Shown here one piece after another: positions 8,396 to 16,836 of a stretch of 64,000 bases of DNA. Source of the DNA: Saprospirales bacterium (lineage in GTDB: Bacteria > Bacteroidota > Bacteroidia > Chitinophagales > JADIYW01); contig JADJSS010000046.1 of the NCBI GenBank assembly GCA_016711605.1, positions 53,885 through 117,884 on the forward strand, in the 5' to 3' direction. Every line of letters begins with the position of its first letter. The first letter of the stretch is position 1. The position numbers were made by a program, and so were the translations under genes. A model generated the notes under the pieces. It did no database searches and had not been told where the DNA came from. It saw only the letters and a list, made by a program, of their open reading frames with translations.

Positions 8396-10291
8396 TTAAA
8401 AAACAAAAACTTTTGAAATGGTTTCTTTTGCTTCTGGAATATCACTTACTTCTAACGACATTAAAATTTCTTTAGTGATGTCTTTTACCAAAACCATTCT
8501 GTTGGCTTGTATGGCAATCACTTGTTCAAAAATATTCCGAACAACGCGCGCATTTCCAAATGTAGAATTTCGTTTTTCATACAAACCATCAAAAATTAAT
8601 TGTAGTTTTTTTTCTGCATCTGGTGTTAAAATAAAATCTGCTTTTTTAGCGATGCCTTTGAAAATATCCATCATTTCTTGTGGTGTGTAATGTTCAAATT
8701 TAAAGTAACGATTGAAGCGCGATTGCAATCCTGGATTAGATTGAATAAATGTTTTCATTTCATCTGGATAGCCAGCAGCAATTACAGCCAAATCATCGCG
8801 ATGGTCTTCCATGCGTTTCAATAAAGTTTCAATCGCTTCGTTTCCAAAATCTTTTCCTGAATCATCTTTTGATAATGCATATGCTTCATCAATAAACAGC
8901 ACACCATTGATGGCAGCTTTCACTACTTCATCTACTTTCAACGCCGTTTGTCCAACATAACCAGCTACCAAACCAGCGCGATCTGTTTCTACAATATGAC
9001 CAGATGATAAATAACCTAAATGCTTATAAATTCTACCAAGCAAACGCGCAATGGTTGTTTTTCCAGTTCCTGGTGGACCCATAAAAACAGAATGCAACAT
9101 TCGTTCTGTTGCTTTTAGTCCTTGTGTTTCTCGTATCTTTTGAACTTTTAAAAAATTGACCAAATCCTGAATATCTGTTTTGATATTTTTTAATCCAACC
9201 AATTCATTTATTTCTAACATTACTTTATCTAAAGTATCATCTTCAGGTACTGAACTTTGTTTTACATTGGTTAGATTTTTCTTTGGATGAAAACACAACT
9301 GTTGAATACGTTCCAATGTTTTTTGCTCAGCATCAGAAACGGAATTATCAGTATTTGCAAGTATTATAGCTAATTGATTATACACTGCTGCTAAAGTATC
9401 AAACTGTTTGTGTTGTACACGAAACAAAATAGATGGTAAAATAAATTGTTCTTTGTATTCATCAGATGGTGCCAAAAATTTTGCATTTTTTACTTTTTCA
9501 ACACTTTCTAAAAACTTAGGATTAGCTACCATTTCATTGATACGTTCCAAAGATAAATTTTCTGCAAAATCATTTCCTTGTAATCGTTCAAATAAATATG
9601 CTAATGCAAATTTACCTTTGATATTTTCTTGTTCTGGAAGATTAAAAATTTGATTGTAAATTTCAATGGCATCTTGCAAAACCACATGATGTGTTTTGAA
9701 CTCATCTTTCAGAACATCTGATTTTGTTAATGATTTCTGAAGTACATCTAAAAAATCTTTATCTGCATTTAATTGCTCAATAATAGAAAATAATTTAAAA
9801 CCTTCTACTTGTAAAATATCTAAATAAGCAGAAGGAATTTCAAAATTAGTTTCATCCACTTCATTAGTTATTTCATTTTTTTCTGTTGATTTCGTCGTAG
9901 ATTTTTTATCAAAGTTGCCAATTGAAATATCATTTAATAATTGAAATAATGGAGTTGCTACTATTTTGAAATCAGCACCTAAAATTTGTTCAATTGTTTT
10001 AACATCTATTTTTTTATTCAATTCAGTTATTGGAATTACATTCGGTTTTTCTGTAACAAAATGAAAGTTTTTATCGGTTAATACAAATCCTTTAAAGTTA
10101 TTTAATTCTCTTCTATCAAAGCAAAATAATATTTCTTCTTTAGCTAAATTTAAAGCAGGCAATGCATTGCTGATGCTTAAAATTTTTAATGGAGAAATAG
10201 ATGCTGCTTTATAAAATGGTTTTTGAAGCTTGTTAATTTCTATAAAATCTTCTATTAATTTTTCAATCGCTCTCAATAATCCTGTGCTCAT
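8396..10291 (-). CDS. AAA+ ATPase (SpoVK/CbbX type) with PH-like and TerB-like N-terminal regions
   Basis: The 631-aa protein has three parts. Residues about 50-100 (EEILFCFDRRELNNFKGFVL) look like a bacterial PH-like fold. Residues about 295-330 contain ANTDNSVSDAEQKTLERI, the acidic helix pair typical of TerB-like domains. Residues about 360-600 are an AAA+ module of the CbxX/CbbX/SpoVK type, with Walker A GPPGTGKTT (about 404-412), Walker B VLFIDEA (about 460-466), a pore-like AGLVAGYVGQTA and the arginine finger region SRFNRYFKF. The AAA part is certain; the two N-terminal assignments are pattern recognition. It probably remodels a protein partner encoded nearby. It is transcribed away from the OmpA-fused binding-protein gene. 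Confidence 0.85.
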   Translation of the reverse strand: MSTGLLRAIEKLIEDFIEINKLQKPFYKAASISPLKILSISNALPALNLAKEEILFCFDRRELNNFKGFVLTDKNFHFVTEKPNVIPITELNKKIDVKTIEQILGADFKIVATPLFQLLNDISIGNFDKKSTTKSTEKNEITNEVDETNFEIPSAYLDILQVEGFKLFSIIEQLNADKDFLDVLQKSLTKSDVLKDEFKTHHVVLQDAIEIYNQIFNLPEQENIKGKFALAYLFERLQGNDFAENLSLERINEMVANPKFLESVEKVKNAKFLAPSDEYKEQFILPSILFRVQHKQFDTLAAVYNQLAIILANTDNSVSDAEQKTLERIQQLCFHPKKNLTNVKQSSVPEDDTLDKVMLEINELVGLKNIKTDIQDLVNFLKVQKIRETQGLKATERMLHSVFMGPPGTGKTTIARLLGRIYKHLGYLSSGHIVETDRAGLVAGYVGQTALKVDEVVKAAINGVLFIDEAYALSKDDSGKDFGNEAIETLLKRMEDHRDDLAVIAAGYPDEMKTFIQSNPGLQSRFNRYFKFEHYTPQEMMDIFKGIAKKADFILTPDAEKKLQLIFDGLYEKRNSTFGNARVVRNIFEQVIAIQANRMVLVKDITKEILMSLEVSDIPEAKETISKVFVF

Positions 10292-10373
10292 AAATGTGAT
10301 ATTATTTTTTATTTTAAATGTAGGGAACTTTATGAAATCAAAATATTGTTTGGTATGGAAAGTTATTTAACTA

Positions 10374-10402
10374 ATTCCTTTATTTGTGCATAAATAAGGA
10401 AT
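10374..10402. promoter_or_regulatory. inverted repeat in the divergent intergenic region
   Basis: ATTCCTTTATTT and AAATAAGGAAT form a near-perfect inverted repeat around GTGCAT, in the 169-bp gap between the divergent AAA+ ATPase and binding-protein genes. The place and symmetry fit an operator or a leader hairpin; no regulator is known. Confidence 0.4.
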
Positions 10403-10422
10403 ATTTTCAACACTATATAAAG

Positions 10423-10430
10423 TATTTTTG
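10423..10430 (+). promoter_or_regulatory. candidate -7 promoter element of the OmpA-fused binding-protein gene
   Basis: TATTTTTG matches the Bacteroidota -7 consensus TAnnTTTG and lies 30 bases before the ATG at 10461. A clear TTTG element at the -33 distance is not seen. Confidence 0.45.
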
Positions 10431-10460
10431 TAAATTAGAATTAAAATTAAACCAAAACAA

Positions 10461-12242
10461 ATGAACAAACTAACAACTTTCGGAAAAATAGCTGTAACCG
10501 TAGCAATTATTGGTGCTCTTGTAGGCGCAAAATGGCTGATAATGGATAGCGGACTAATCATGAAGAAAAAAGTAAAACAATCTGAAGAAATTGGCAAGAT
10601 TGATTTACCAACGGCTCCTGCTAATGCTTCTTCAACAGTAAGTGCTGTAGAAATGCCTTCAGACAATCCAGCAAATATCAACTCTAAAGAAGTACGAGCA
10701 CTTATTTGGGCTTGGAATTCTCAAATGGGTTTAATGTTTGCAAATGGTGGTGCCAATACAACAGAAGGTTCTTTAATGGCTAAACAAGGTGTAAACTTAC
10801 ATCTAACTCGTCAAGATGATGTATCACAAATGCAGGCATCATTAATAAAATTTGCTAAAGAATATAAAGACAATCCTGACACTAAAGAAGGTGCTCAATT
10901 CGTTGCTATTATGGGTGATGGTTCGGCTGCTTTCTTAGCTGGTGTAAATCCTGAATTGGAAAAATTAGGAAAAGACTATAGAGCTCAAGTAATATATTCT
11001 TGTGGAAAATCACAAGGTGAAGATAAATTGATGGGTCCACCATCTTGGAAATTAAATCCACAAAATGCAAAAGGCAGTACGGTAACTGCTTACTTACGCG
11101 ATGGTGACTGGAATATTGCTGTTAAATGGTGTGCAGATAATGGTATCAAAGTAAATCCTGATGAAAAAACATACGATCCAGATGCGATGAACTTCATCAA
11201 TCCAGAATCTTATATCGATGCTTCACAAAAATATATTAGTGGTTACACTGAAGAAAGAGTTGTGGTAAAAAATGGTAAAGCAACTGGCGAAAAGAAAACA
11301 GTACGTGTAGATGGTGTGGCAACATGGACACCTGGTGACGTTATGATTGCAGAGAAAAAAGGTGGCTTAGTTTCTATTGTTTCTACAAAAGAATATCGTT
11401 CGCAAATGCCAAACGTTTTAATTGGTATTAAAAAATTCTGTGAAGACAACAGAGATGTAATTGAAAAAATGATTACAGCCATTGGACAAGGTGGCGACCA
11501 AGTAAAATCATACTCTACTGCATTAAACAAAGCTGGTGAAATTTCAGCTAAGGTTTATGGTGAAGAAGATGGTGCATATTGGGTAAAATATTATAATGGA
11601 ACAGTTCAAAAAGATATACTAGGAAATGATGTAGAATTAGGTGGTTCAGCAGTAAGTAATTTGGCAGATAATGCAGAATTATTTGGATTAACACCAGGCA
11701 GCACCAACGTATTTGGAATCGTTTATACTACATTCGGAAATATCGTAAAAAAATTATATCCTGAATTGATGCCTACTTATCCTGCAGTTGATGACATCTT
11801 AGATTTAAGTTATGTAAAAAATGTTATTGCACGTTCTGGAGATTTAGCTGCTGCTGATAAAACAACATTTACAGAAGGTGATATCAAAGAAAAAGTAGCA
11901 GAAAAATCTTGGAATATTGAGTTTGAAAGCGGTAGTGCAAAATTAACTCCTAAAGCTGCAAAAGATTTAGAATTATTATTTAATGACCTTATCGTTGCGA
12001 ATAACTTGAAAGTAGAAATTCACGGACATACTGATAATGCTGGTGATCCTGCAAAAAACATGACGCTTTCTGAGCAACGTGCGTTTGCAGTAAAACAATG
12101 GTTAGAAGCTAAATCACCAAACAATTTCCCTGATGGTAGAGTTTCCATTCTTGCTCATGGACAAACAAATCCTGTAGTACCAAATGATACGCCAGAAGGC
12201 AAAGCAAAAAATCGTCGCGTTACGATTGTAATGGGAAAATAA
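10461..12242 (+). CDS. NitT/TauT-type substrate-binding protein fused to a C-terminal OmpA peptidoglycan-binding domain
   Basis: The 593-aa protein has an N-terminal membrane anchor (about 9-30, ending LIMDSGLI). A periplasmic binding-protein region follows (about 75-465), of the kind annotated as phosphate or nitrate/taurine ABC substrate-binding. Residues about 480-593 are an OmpA-like domain with EFESGSAKLTPKA, GHTDNAG, LSEQRAFAVKQWL and KNRRVTIVM; the conserved Asp and Arg that bind diaminopimelate are present. The binding protein would thus be fixed between inner membrane and cell wall rather than diffusing. A permease and an ATPase follow on the same strand. The ligand cannot be told from sequence; a signal rather than a nutrient is possible (inference). 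Confidence 0.9.
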   Translation: MNKLTTFGKIAVTVAIIGALVGAKWLIMDSGLIMKKKVKQSEEIGKIDLPTAPANASSTVSAVEMPSDNPANINSKEVRALIWAWNSQMGLMFANGGANTTEGSLMAKQGVNLHLTRQDDVSQMQASLIKFAKEYKDNPDTKEGAQFVAIMGDGSAAFLAGVNPELEKLGKDYRAQVIYSCGKSQGEDKLMGPPSWKLNPQNAKGSTVTAYLRDGDWNIAVKWCADNGIKVNPDEKTYDPDAMNFINPESYIDASQKYISGYTEERVVVKNGKATGEKKTVRVDGVATWTPGDVMIAEKKGGLVSIVSTKEYRSQMPNVLIGIKKFCEDNRDVIEKMITAIGQGGDQVKSYSTALNKAGEISAKVYGEEDGAYWVKYYNGTVQKDILGNDVELGGSAVSNLADNAELFGLTPGSTNVFGIVYTTFGNIVKKLYPELMPTYPAVDDILDLSYVKNVIARSGDLAAADKTTFTEGDIKEKVAEKSWNIEFESGSAKLTPKAAKDLELLFNDLIVANNLKVEIHGHTDNAGDPAKNMTLSEQRAFAVKQWLEAKSPNNFPDGRVSILAHGQTNPVVPNDTPEGKAKNRRVTIVMGK

Positions 12243-12257
12243 AAAATAATCTCTTAT

Positions 12258-12295
12258 CGAATCCAAAGTGTAAAAACTTTGGATTCGTTTTTTTT
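12258..12295 (+). terminator. intrinsic terminator or attenuator between binding-protein and permease genes
   Basis: The stem CGAATCCAAAG (12258-12268) pairs with CTTTGGATTCG (12277-12287) and is followed by eight T. It lies inside the presumed operon, 16 bases after the binding-protein stop and 17 before the permease ATG, so it should make the binding protein more abundant than the permease and ATPase. Confidence 0.8.
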
Positions 12296-12311
12296 AAGTA
12301 AAAGTAAAACC

Positions 12312-13106
12312 ATGAACGAACTCAAAAATATTTTTCTTCCAAATAAAGTATTAAGCAAAACCACGTTTGGTATTATGGTTTTAGTGCAAGCCGTAATTGT
12401 ATTATTAGTTTGGTTTCTTTCCAACTCTGTATTTTTGCCAACACCAGTAAACATTTTCAAAGCTCTTGGAAATTTAATTAATCAGGAAAGTTTATTTTTT
12501 GAATTAATGACCAGCACCATGTTGTGTTTGCAATCGATGTTATATGCAATTATCATTTCATTGATCATTTCTTATTTAACGGTAATTCCATTTTTCAGAC
12601 CCATCGCATTTATCATTTCTAAATTTAGATTTTTAACTTTAGTTGGTTTATCGTTTTATTTCGCTTTGATGACACACAGTGGCCATCAGCTAAAAGCTTC
12701 GTTAATGACATTTGGTATCACGGTATTTTTTGTAACATCTTTAGTAAGCGTCATCAACGCCACTACACGCAACGAACTCAACCACGCGCGTACCTTGCGC
12801 ATGAGCGAATGGCAAGTAGTTTGGGAAGTTATTATACTTGGAAAAATAGATTTAGTATTTGAAATTATTCGTCAAAACTTTGCTATTGCCTGGATGATGT
12901 TAACGATGGTTGAAGGCATTTCACGTTCAGAAGGTGGAATTGGAACTCTCCTTTTAAATCAAAATAAGCACTTGCGTTTAGACTCTGTTTTTGCTATTCA
13001 ATTAGTAATTTTAGCAATGGGAATTTTAATGGATTATTTGATTGGTTTATTAAAAAACATTTTCTGTCCGTATGCAACATTGACAACTTCAACAAAAAAT
13101 AAGTGA
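12312..13106 (+). CDS. ABC transporter permease (NitT/TauT type)
   Basis: A 264-aa inner-membrane protein with about six hydrophobic segments and the BPD_transp_1 cytoplasmic loop (HARTLRMSEWQVVWEVI, the EAA motif that docks on the ATPase). I chose the ATG at 12312 (MNELKNIF) because an upstream in-frame start at 12279 would lie inside the terminator stem. It follows the OmpA-fused binding protein and precedes a matching ATPase, so the three form a complete importer. Its partner protein is tethered to peptidoglycan, which is unusual for this family. Confidence 0.85.
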   Translation: MNELKNIFLPNKVLSKTTFGIMVLVQAVIVLLVWFLSNSVFLPTPVNIFKALGNLINQESLFFELMTSTMLCLQSMLYAIIISLIISYLTVIPFFRPIAFIISKFRFLTLVGLSFYFALMTHSGHQLKASLMTFGITVFFVTSLVSVINATTRNELNHARTLRMSEWQVVWEVIILGKIDLVFEIIRQNFAIAWMMLTMVEGISRSEGGIGTLLLNQNKHLRLDSVFAIQLVILAMGILMDYLIGLLKNIFCPYATLTTSTKNK

Positions 13107-13130
13107 AAGTGAAAGTGATAGTGAAAGTGA
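13103..13130. repeat. degenerate GTGAAA hexamer array
   Basis: GTGAAAGTGAAAGTGATAGTGAAAGTGA follows the permease stop codon. Related arrays lie at 28088-28126 and 31679-31706 on this strand and in reverse complement at 7638-7667. Confidence 0.7.
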
Positions 13131-13166
13131 CAAATTCTATAACTCTACAATTCAACAATTAACAAC

Positions 13167-13988
13167 ATGGAACAATACGCATTTGCAAGCACACTTTTAA
13201 AAGCAGAAAATGTATCGCTGAATATTGGAGGAAATCAGATTTTAAAAGATGTAAACGTTGAAATAAAAGACATTATCAGACCTGGTTATAAAATGGGACA
13301 AGTGGTAGGTTTTCTAGGACCATCAGGTATTGGTAAAACAAAATTATTTGAAGTTTTGGCTGGTTTGTTAGAACCAACATCTGGAAAAGTAACCATCAAC
13401 AATCCTGCAATACCTGTAAAAGCTGGTCTTGTTGGTGTGGTGCAACAAAATTATCCGTTGTTTAATCATCGTACTGTGTATGGAAATTTAGATGTAGCTG
13501 CAAAAAAAACATGTAAAGATGCTGCAGAACGAAAAAAGAAAATAGATGATATTTTAAATCGATTTAAATTAAGTGATAAAGGCACTTTATATCCAGCGCA
13601 ATTATCTGGTGGACAAAAACAACGTGTAGCCATTGCACAACAATTATTATGCTCTGAGAATTTTTTATTATTAGATGAACCATTTTCTGGTTTAGATCCA
13701 TTGATGGTAGAAGAAGTTGGAAATATGCTTTCAGAAATTGCACATTCTAACGAGTTAATTACCATTATCATTGTTAGCCATGATATTGTTTCAACGGCTT
13801 CTATTGCGGATACGTTATGGTTAATGGGTCGCGACAGAGATGCTAAAGGCAACATCATTCCTGGTTCTAAAATAAAACATACCTATAACTTAATTGACAA
13901 AGGATTGGCGTGGCAAAAAGACATCGATACCAAACCAGAATTCTTAGATTTTGTGCGTGAAGTAAAAGGAATGTTTTCGAGTTTATAA
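13167..13988 (+). CDS. ABC transporter ATP-binding protein (NitT/TauT type)
   Basis: A 273-aa nucleotide-binding subunit. Walker A is GPSGIGKTKLFEVLAG (about 51-66), the signature is LSGGQKQRVAIAQQL, Walker B is FLLLDEPFSGLDP and the H-loop is IIIVSHD. It follows the permease by 60 bp and presumably energises it. The position-3 residue after the Walker lysine is Lys-Thr-Lys rather than the common Thr-Thr, a small deviation. The C-terminal 50 residues (DRDAKGNIIPGSK onward) extend beyond the core fold. The start ATG at 13167 gives MEQYAFASTLLKAENVS. Confidence 0.9.
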   Translation: MEQYAFASTLLKAENVSLNIGGNQILKDVNVEIKDIIRPGYKMGQVVGFLGPSGIGKTKLFEVLAGLLEPTSGKVTINNPAIPVKAGLVGVVQQNYPLFNHRTVYGNLDVAAKKTCKDAAERKKKIDDILNRFKLSDKGTLYPAQLSGGQKQRVAIAQQLLCSENFLLLDEPFSGLDPLMVEEVGNMLSEIAHSNELITIIIVSHDIVSTASIADTLWLMGRDRDAKGNIIPGSKIKHTYNLIDKGLAWQKDIDTKPEFLDFVREVKGMFSSL

Positions 13989-14026
13989 ATAATATTGTAT
14001 TAGCAACCAGCATCTAGATTTTATAC

Positions 14027-14700
14027 ATGAAGCATCAGAAGTCGCAAATATTAATTCCTTTCATAATTATTTCCAACCTTTTTCCGTTATATGGTGTCAT
14101 TAAGTATAATTGGACTATTTTTCTGTGGTCTATATTTTCTGGCTAGAAATGCTCATTGTTTCTACGTTTCTTTTGCTAAAAATACTATTTTCTCAAGGCG
14201 ATTCAAATGCAACTTTTGCCAGTAAACTAATTTTAGCTACCAAATTTTTTGTTTTCCGGACTGGTATCTTTTTCTTCTATCTTTTATTTATTGTGGTCTT
14301 TTTAGGTTTCTTAGTTACTGGAAAAGAAGATTTTAAAAATGCAGGAATTTTTCAAACGATGACTTTACAAGATCCATTTTATAAAATTACATTGTTGAAT
14401 TTTGTAGCTTTTAATTTACTTGAGTTTTTAGTACAATTTCTCGCTATTGGTGATTATAAAAAATCAAAACCAATTGACAATTTTGTTATTGTAGATGAAC
14501 GCATGATAGTAGTACATGTAGTAGTAGTGTTAGGTTCTTTTCTTTATCAATTTGTATTAGAGAAAATAAAAGTAAACCATCATACTGCAATGTTGATTTG
14601 TGTAAGTTTATTTGTAGTAGTTAAAATTTTGGTTGAAATTGGAAAGCAACGCATAAATAACAATGTTGCTAATGAAACCGAAACTGTACCTTATATCTAA
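14027..14700 (+). pseudogene. DUF6498-like membrane protein with one frameshift
   Basis: From the ATG at 14027 the frame reads ISNLFPLYGVIKYNWTIF and stops. In the next frame, from about 14118, FSVVYIFWLEMLIVSTFLL continues to 14700. Adding one T to the run at 14118-14122 joins them into a 224-aa protein with four or five membrane helices and the start LFPLYGV..W..F....YWLE that I associate with DUF6498. Its function is unknown. It lies just after the ABC genes, but nothing shows that it belongs to them. It could be a real frameshift or a homopolymer error. Confidence 0.6.
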
Positions 14701-14755
14701 TTTGCATTAAATAATTCTTGACCTTTTAGGATTACAACCAACATACTAATACATA

Positions 14756-15175
14756 TTATTCAGTTGCTTTTTCTTTTGGAAATTTTGAAATATCCATATA
14801 GAAAATTTCCCAGGTATGTCCGTCAAAATCTTCAATCGAACGTTGTTGCATAAAACCATAATCTCTCGCTTCGTGCGGTTCAATTCCACCAGCTTGAAGT
14901 CCGTTAGTCATCATTGAATTTAGTTCGTCTACACTTTCAACAGATAAGGAAAAAAGCGCTGCTAAGGATGATTTTGTATCTGCAATCGGTTTGGTAGCAA
15001 ACGATGCAAACTTTTCGTGTGACAACAGCATAACAAAAATACTTTCGCTCCAAACCATACATTTTCCTGTATTGTCTGAAAATTGAGGATTGTTCGTAAA
15101 ACCCAAAGCCGAATAAAAATCCATCGATTTTTGAAGGTCTTTTACTGCTAAATTGATAAATACTTGTTTTGCCAT
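14756..15175 (-). CDS. VOC family protein (glyoxalase/bleomycin-resistance fold)
   Basis: A 139-aa protein with the paired beta-alpha-beta-beta-beta modules of the vicinal oxygen chelate superfamily: KQVFINLAVKDLQKSMDFYS at the start, and DFDGHTWEIFYMD near the end with the usual metal-binding Glu position. It resembles the PhnB/YdeP-like lactoylglutathione-lyase relatives in which the second half carries GHxWE. The substrate is unknown. It lies 31 bp after an SRPBCC gene on the same strand; VOC and SRPBCC genes are often paired. Confidence 0.85.
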   Translation of the reverse strand: MAKQVFINLAVKDLQKSMDFYSALGFTNNPQFSDNTGKCMVWSESIFVMLLSHEKFASFATKPIADTKSSLAALFSLSVESVDELNSMMTNGLQAGGIEPHEARDYGFMQQRSIEDFDGHTWEIFYMDISKFPKEKATE

Positions 15176-15206
15176 TTCTATAATTTAAGATATTGTATTG
15201 CAAGAT

Positions 15207-15656
15207 TTATGCATCTGGAATATTCGGTTCTACTAAACGCTTTAATTTTTCTAACGATTCTTGCCAACCTAAATAACACATTTCAGTTGGTATTGCATCT
15301 GGAATGCCTTCTTGTGTAGCCACGATTTCAGTACCACACAAAACCTTACGCAATTCAATGGTCGTTATCATTTGTCCAGGCAAATTTGGGTCGTCAAATT
15401 GGTCAGTATATTTTAAACGTTCATTGGGAACAATTTCTAAATACTCACCACCAAATGTATGACTGCTACCAGTTGTAAAATTGGTAAACGACATTTTGTA
15501 TTGACCACCAACTTGCACATCCATACTATGAATTTTGCAGACAAAACCATAAGGTGGAATCCACGATGCCATAGCATCTGCATCTATAAATGCTTTATAT
15601 ACTTTTTCTGGACTTGCTGTAAAAACGCGATGCAGTGTAACTTTGTTTGTAGCCAT
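15207..15656 (-). CDS. SRPBCC family protein (AHSA1-like)
   Basis: A 149-aa START/Bet v1-fold protein. It opens TLHRVFTASPEKVYKAFID and has MASWIPPYGFVCKIHSMDVQ, GGEYLEIVPNERLKYTDQF and a final helix ESLEKLKRLVEP, the order seen in activator-of-Hsp90-ATPase-1-like bacterial proteins. These proteins bind hydrophobic ligands; no specific role is known here. It is the first gene of a probable two-gene unit with the VOC protein. Confidence 0.85.
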   Translation of the reverse strand: MATNKVTLHRVFTASPEKVYKAFIDADAMASWIPPYGFVCKIHSMDVQVGGQYKMSFTNFTTGSSHTFGGEYLEIVPNERLKYTDQFDDPNLPGQMITTIELRKVLCGTEIVATQEGIPDAIPTEMCYLGWQESLEKLKRLVEPNIPDA

Positions 15657-15893
15657 AGAATTGTTTTTTTATGGTTTCAAATGTAATATTTTGGTTTAAA
15701 TAAATCTAGTTTGCTGAAAATTATTGTTTATCAGAAGACAGCCATAAACGCTAGACATTTTTCAAAAACTGCATAAGAATTTAGGAAAGAAACGGACTGC
15801 AAATCTTTACGGTGTGAGTTCATTGGTTACAACGAACAAAACAAAGGCAAAGAAATTTGGTGCGTAATTAAATAAGTAGCCTGCGAGAATAAG

Positions 15894-16700
15894 CTAGCTC
15901 TCAGCCAATTCCGTAGCGTATTCGTGGACAAGGTTAATGAGGTAATCTTTATCAGCTCTTCTAATCATGAAATTTGAATTTAAAACAATAGCATAATTTG
16001 GATTTGTTTCTGAATAAAGTATTTCTAAATCTTTAATAATATCAGTTTTAGAATGAGTATGTCCAATTATAGCATGACTTATTTTGTTTGCATCTAAATA
16101 TTGATATGTAAAATTATATGTATCTTCTTCAGTAGCTTCATTATAGTATTGAAACACACCATTGGTAATTATACCATTTCTCATTAATGCAACAATTTTT
16201 CTATTCAACCTTTCAGATTTATAAATTTCATAGCTTCCAAGTAAAAAAGGAAGAATTGATAAAAAATAAATCCAAAGTGGTGTTTCATAAGCATCTAAAA
16301 ATTCTGCTTTAGAAATAGAATAATCTTTCTTATAATAACTGTTACACTATCAAACACATTATAAATATAAGGTCGTTTTGAAAATCCAGTGTTAGTATAA
16401 AGTGAGCCTTCAACTTTATATGAAAACTTATACAAATAAAGTGTATCGTTATCTGAGATTTTTTAAATCTATATATTCAATAATTCCTTTTGTATTATTA
16501 TCAAATATAGTAAAGTTAGCAAAATCTTGTTTTGAAATACTTCCTATGGTATCAATAATCAAAAATAAACCTGGAATAAAAAATATCAAGCCAAACCATA
16601 ATTCTAGATTTGTAATTCTGATATAGAATGTTGGAATTGACTCTTCAGGAACTTGAACTTTGTAAAAAACTCTTTTAAAACTTTCTTCTCCAACATTCAT
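15894..16700 (-). pseudogene. DUF3592-like membrane protein, two frameshifts
   Basis: Three overlapping frames on the minus strand form one protein. 16700-16449 reads MNVGEESFKRVFYKVQVPEE with a membrane helix. The next frame gives LYLYKFSYKVEGSLYTNT to about 16335. A third frame gives TPLWIYFLSILPFLLG (a membrane helix), then GIITNGVFQYYNEATEEDTY and ILYSETNPNYAIVLNS to 15894. Lesions are in the T run 16459-16464 and near 16328-16342. The pattern of a G..T.G.V strand and a VLYxxxNPxxA-like end twice over resembles DUF3592, but this is a weak assignment. The 237 bases downstream (15657-15893) hold no recognisable gene. Confidence 0.55.
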
Positions 16701-16836
16701 TACTTCAAAATTAAACTAGATAGATTGCATTGTCAATTAAACGTTTTAAAAATATGTGCTAATTCACAGAAAATACACATTTGGAATAGTATATTTCTTA
16801 AAAAGACGCAATAAAAAGCTAATTAAAGATAAAAAA

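Noticed and set aside
9408..9653. Plus-strand frame opposite the AAA+ gene
   Set aside because: A shadow frame opposite a well-supported coding region, with no family likeness.
11243..11530. Minus-strand frame inside the binding-protein gene
   Set aside because: A shadow of the plus-strand gene.
12279..12311. Upstream start for the ABC permease
   Set aside because: It lies within the terminator stem and T run; the ATG at 12312 is better placed.
15676..15893. Possible small gene remnant (HKNLGKKRTANLYGVSS-like frame)
   Set aside because: No start, no family likeness and no support from neighbours.
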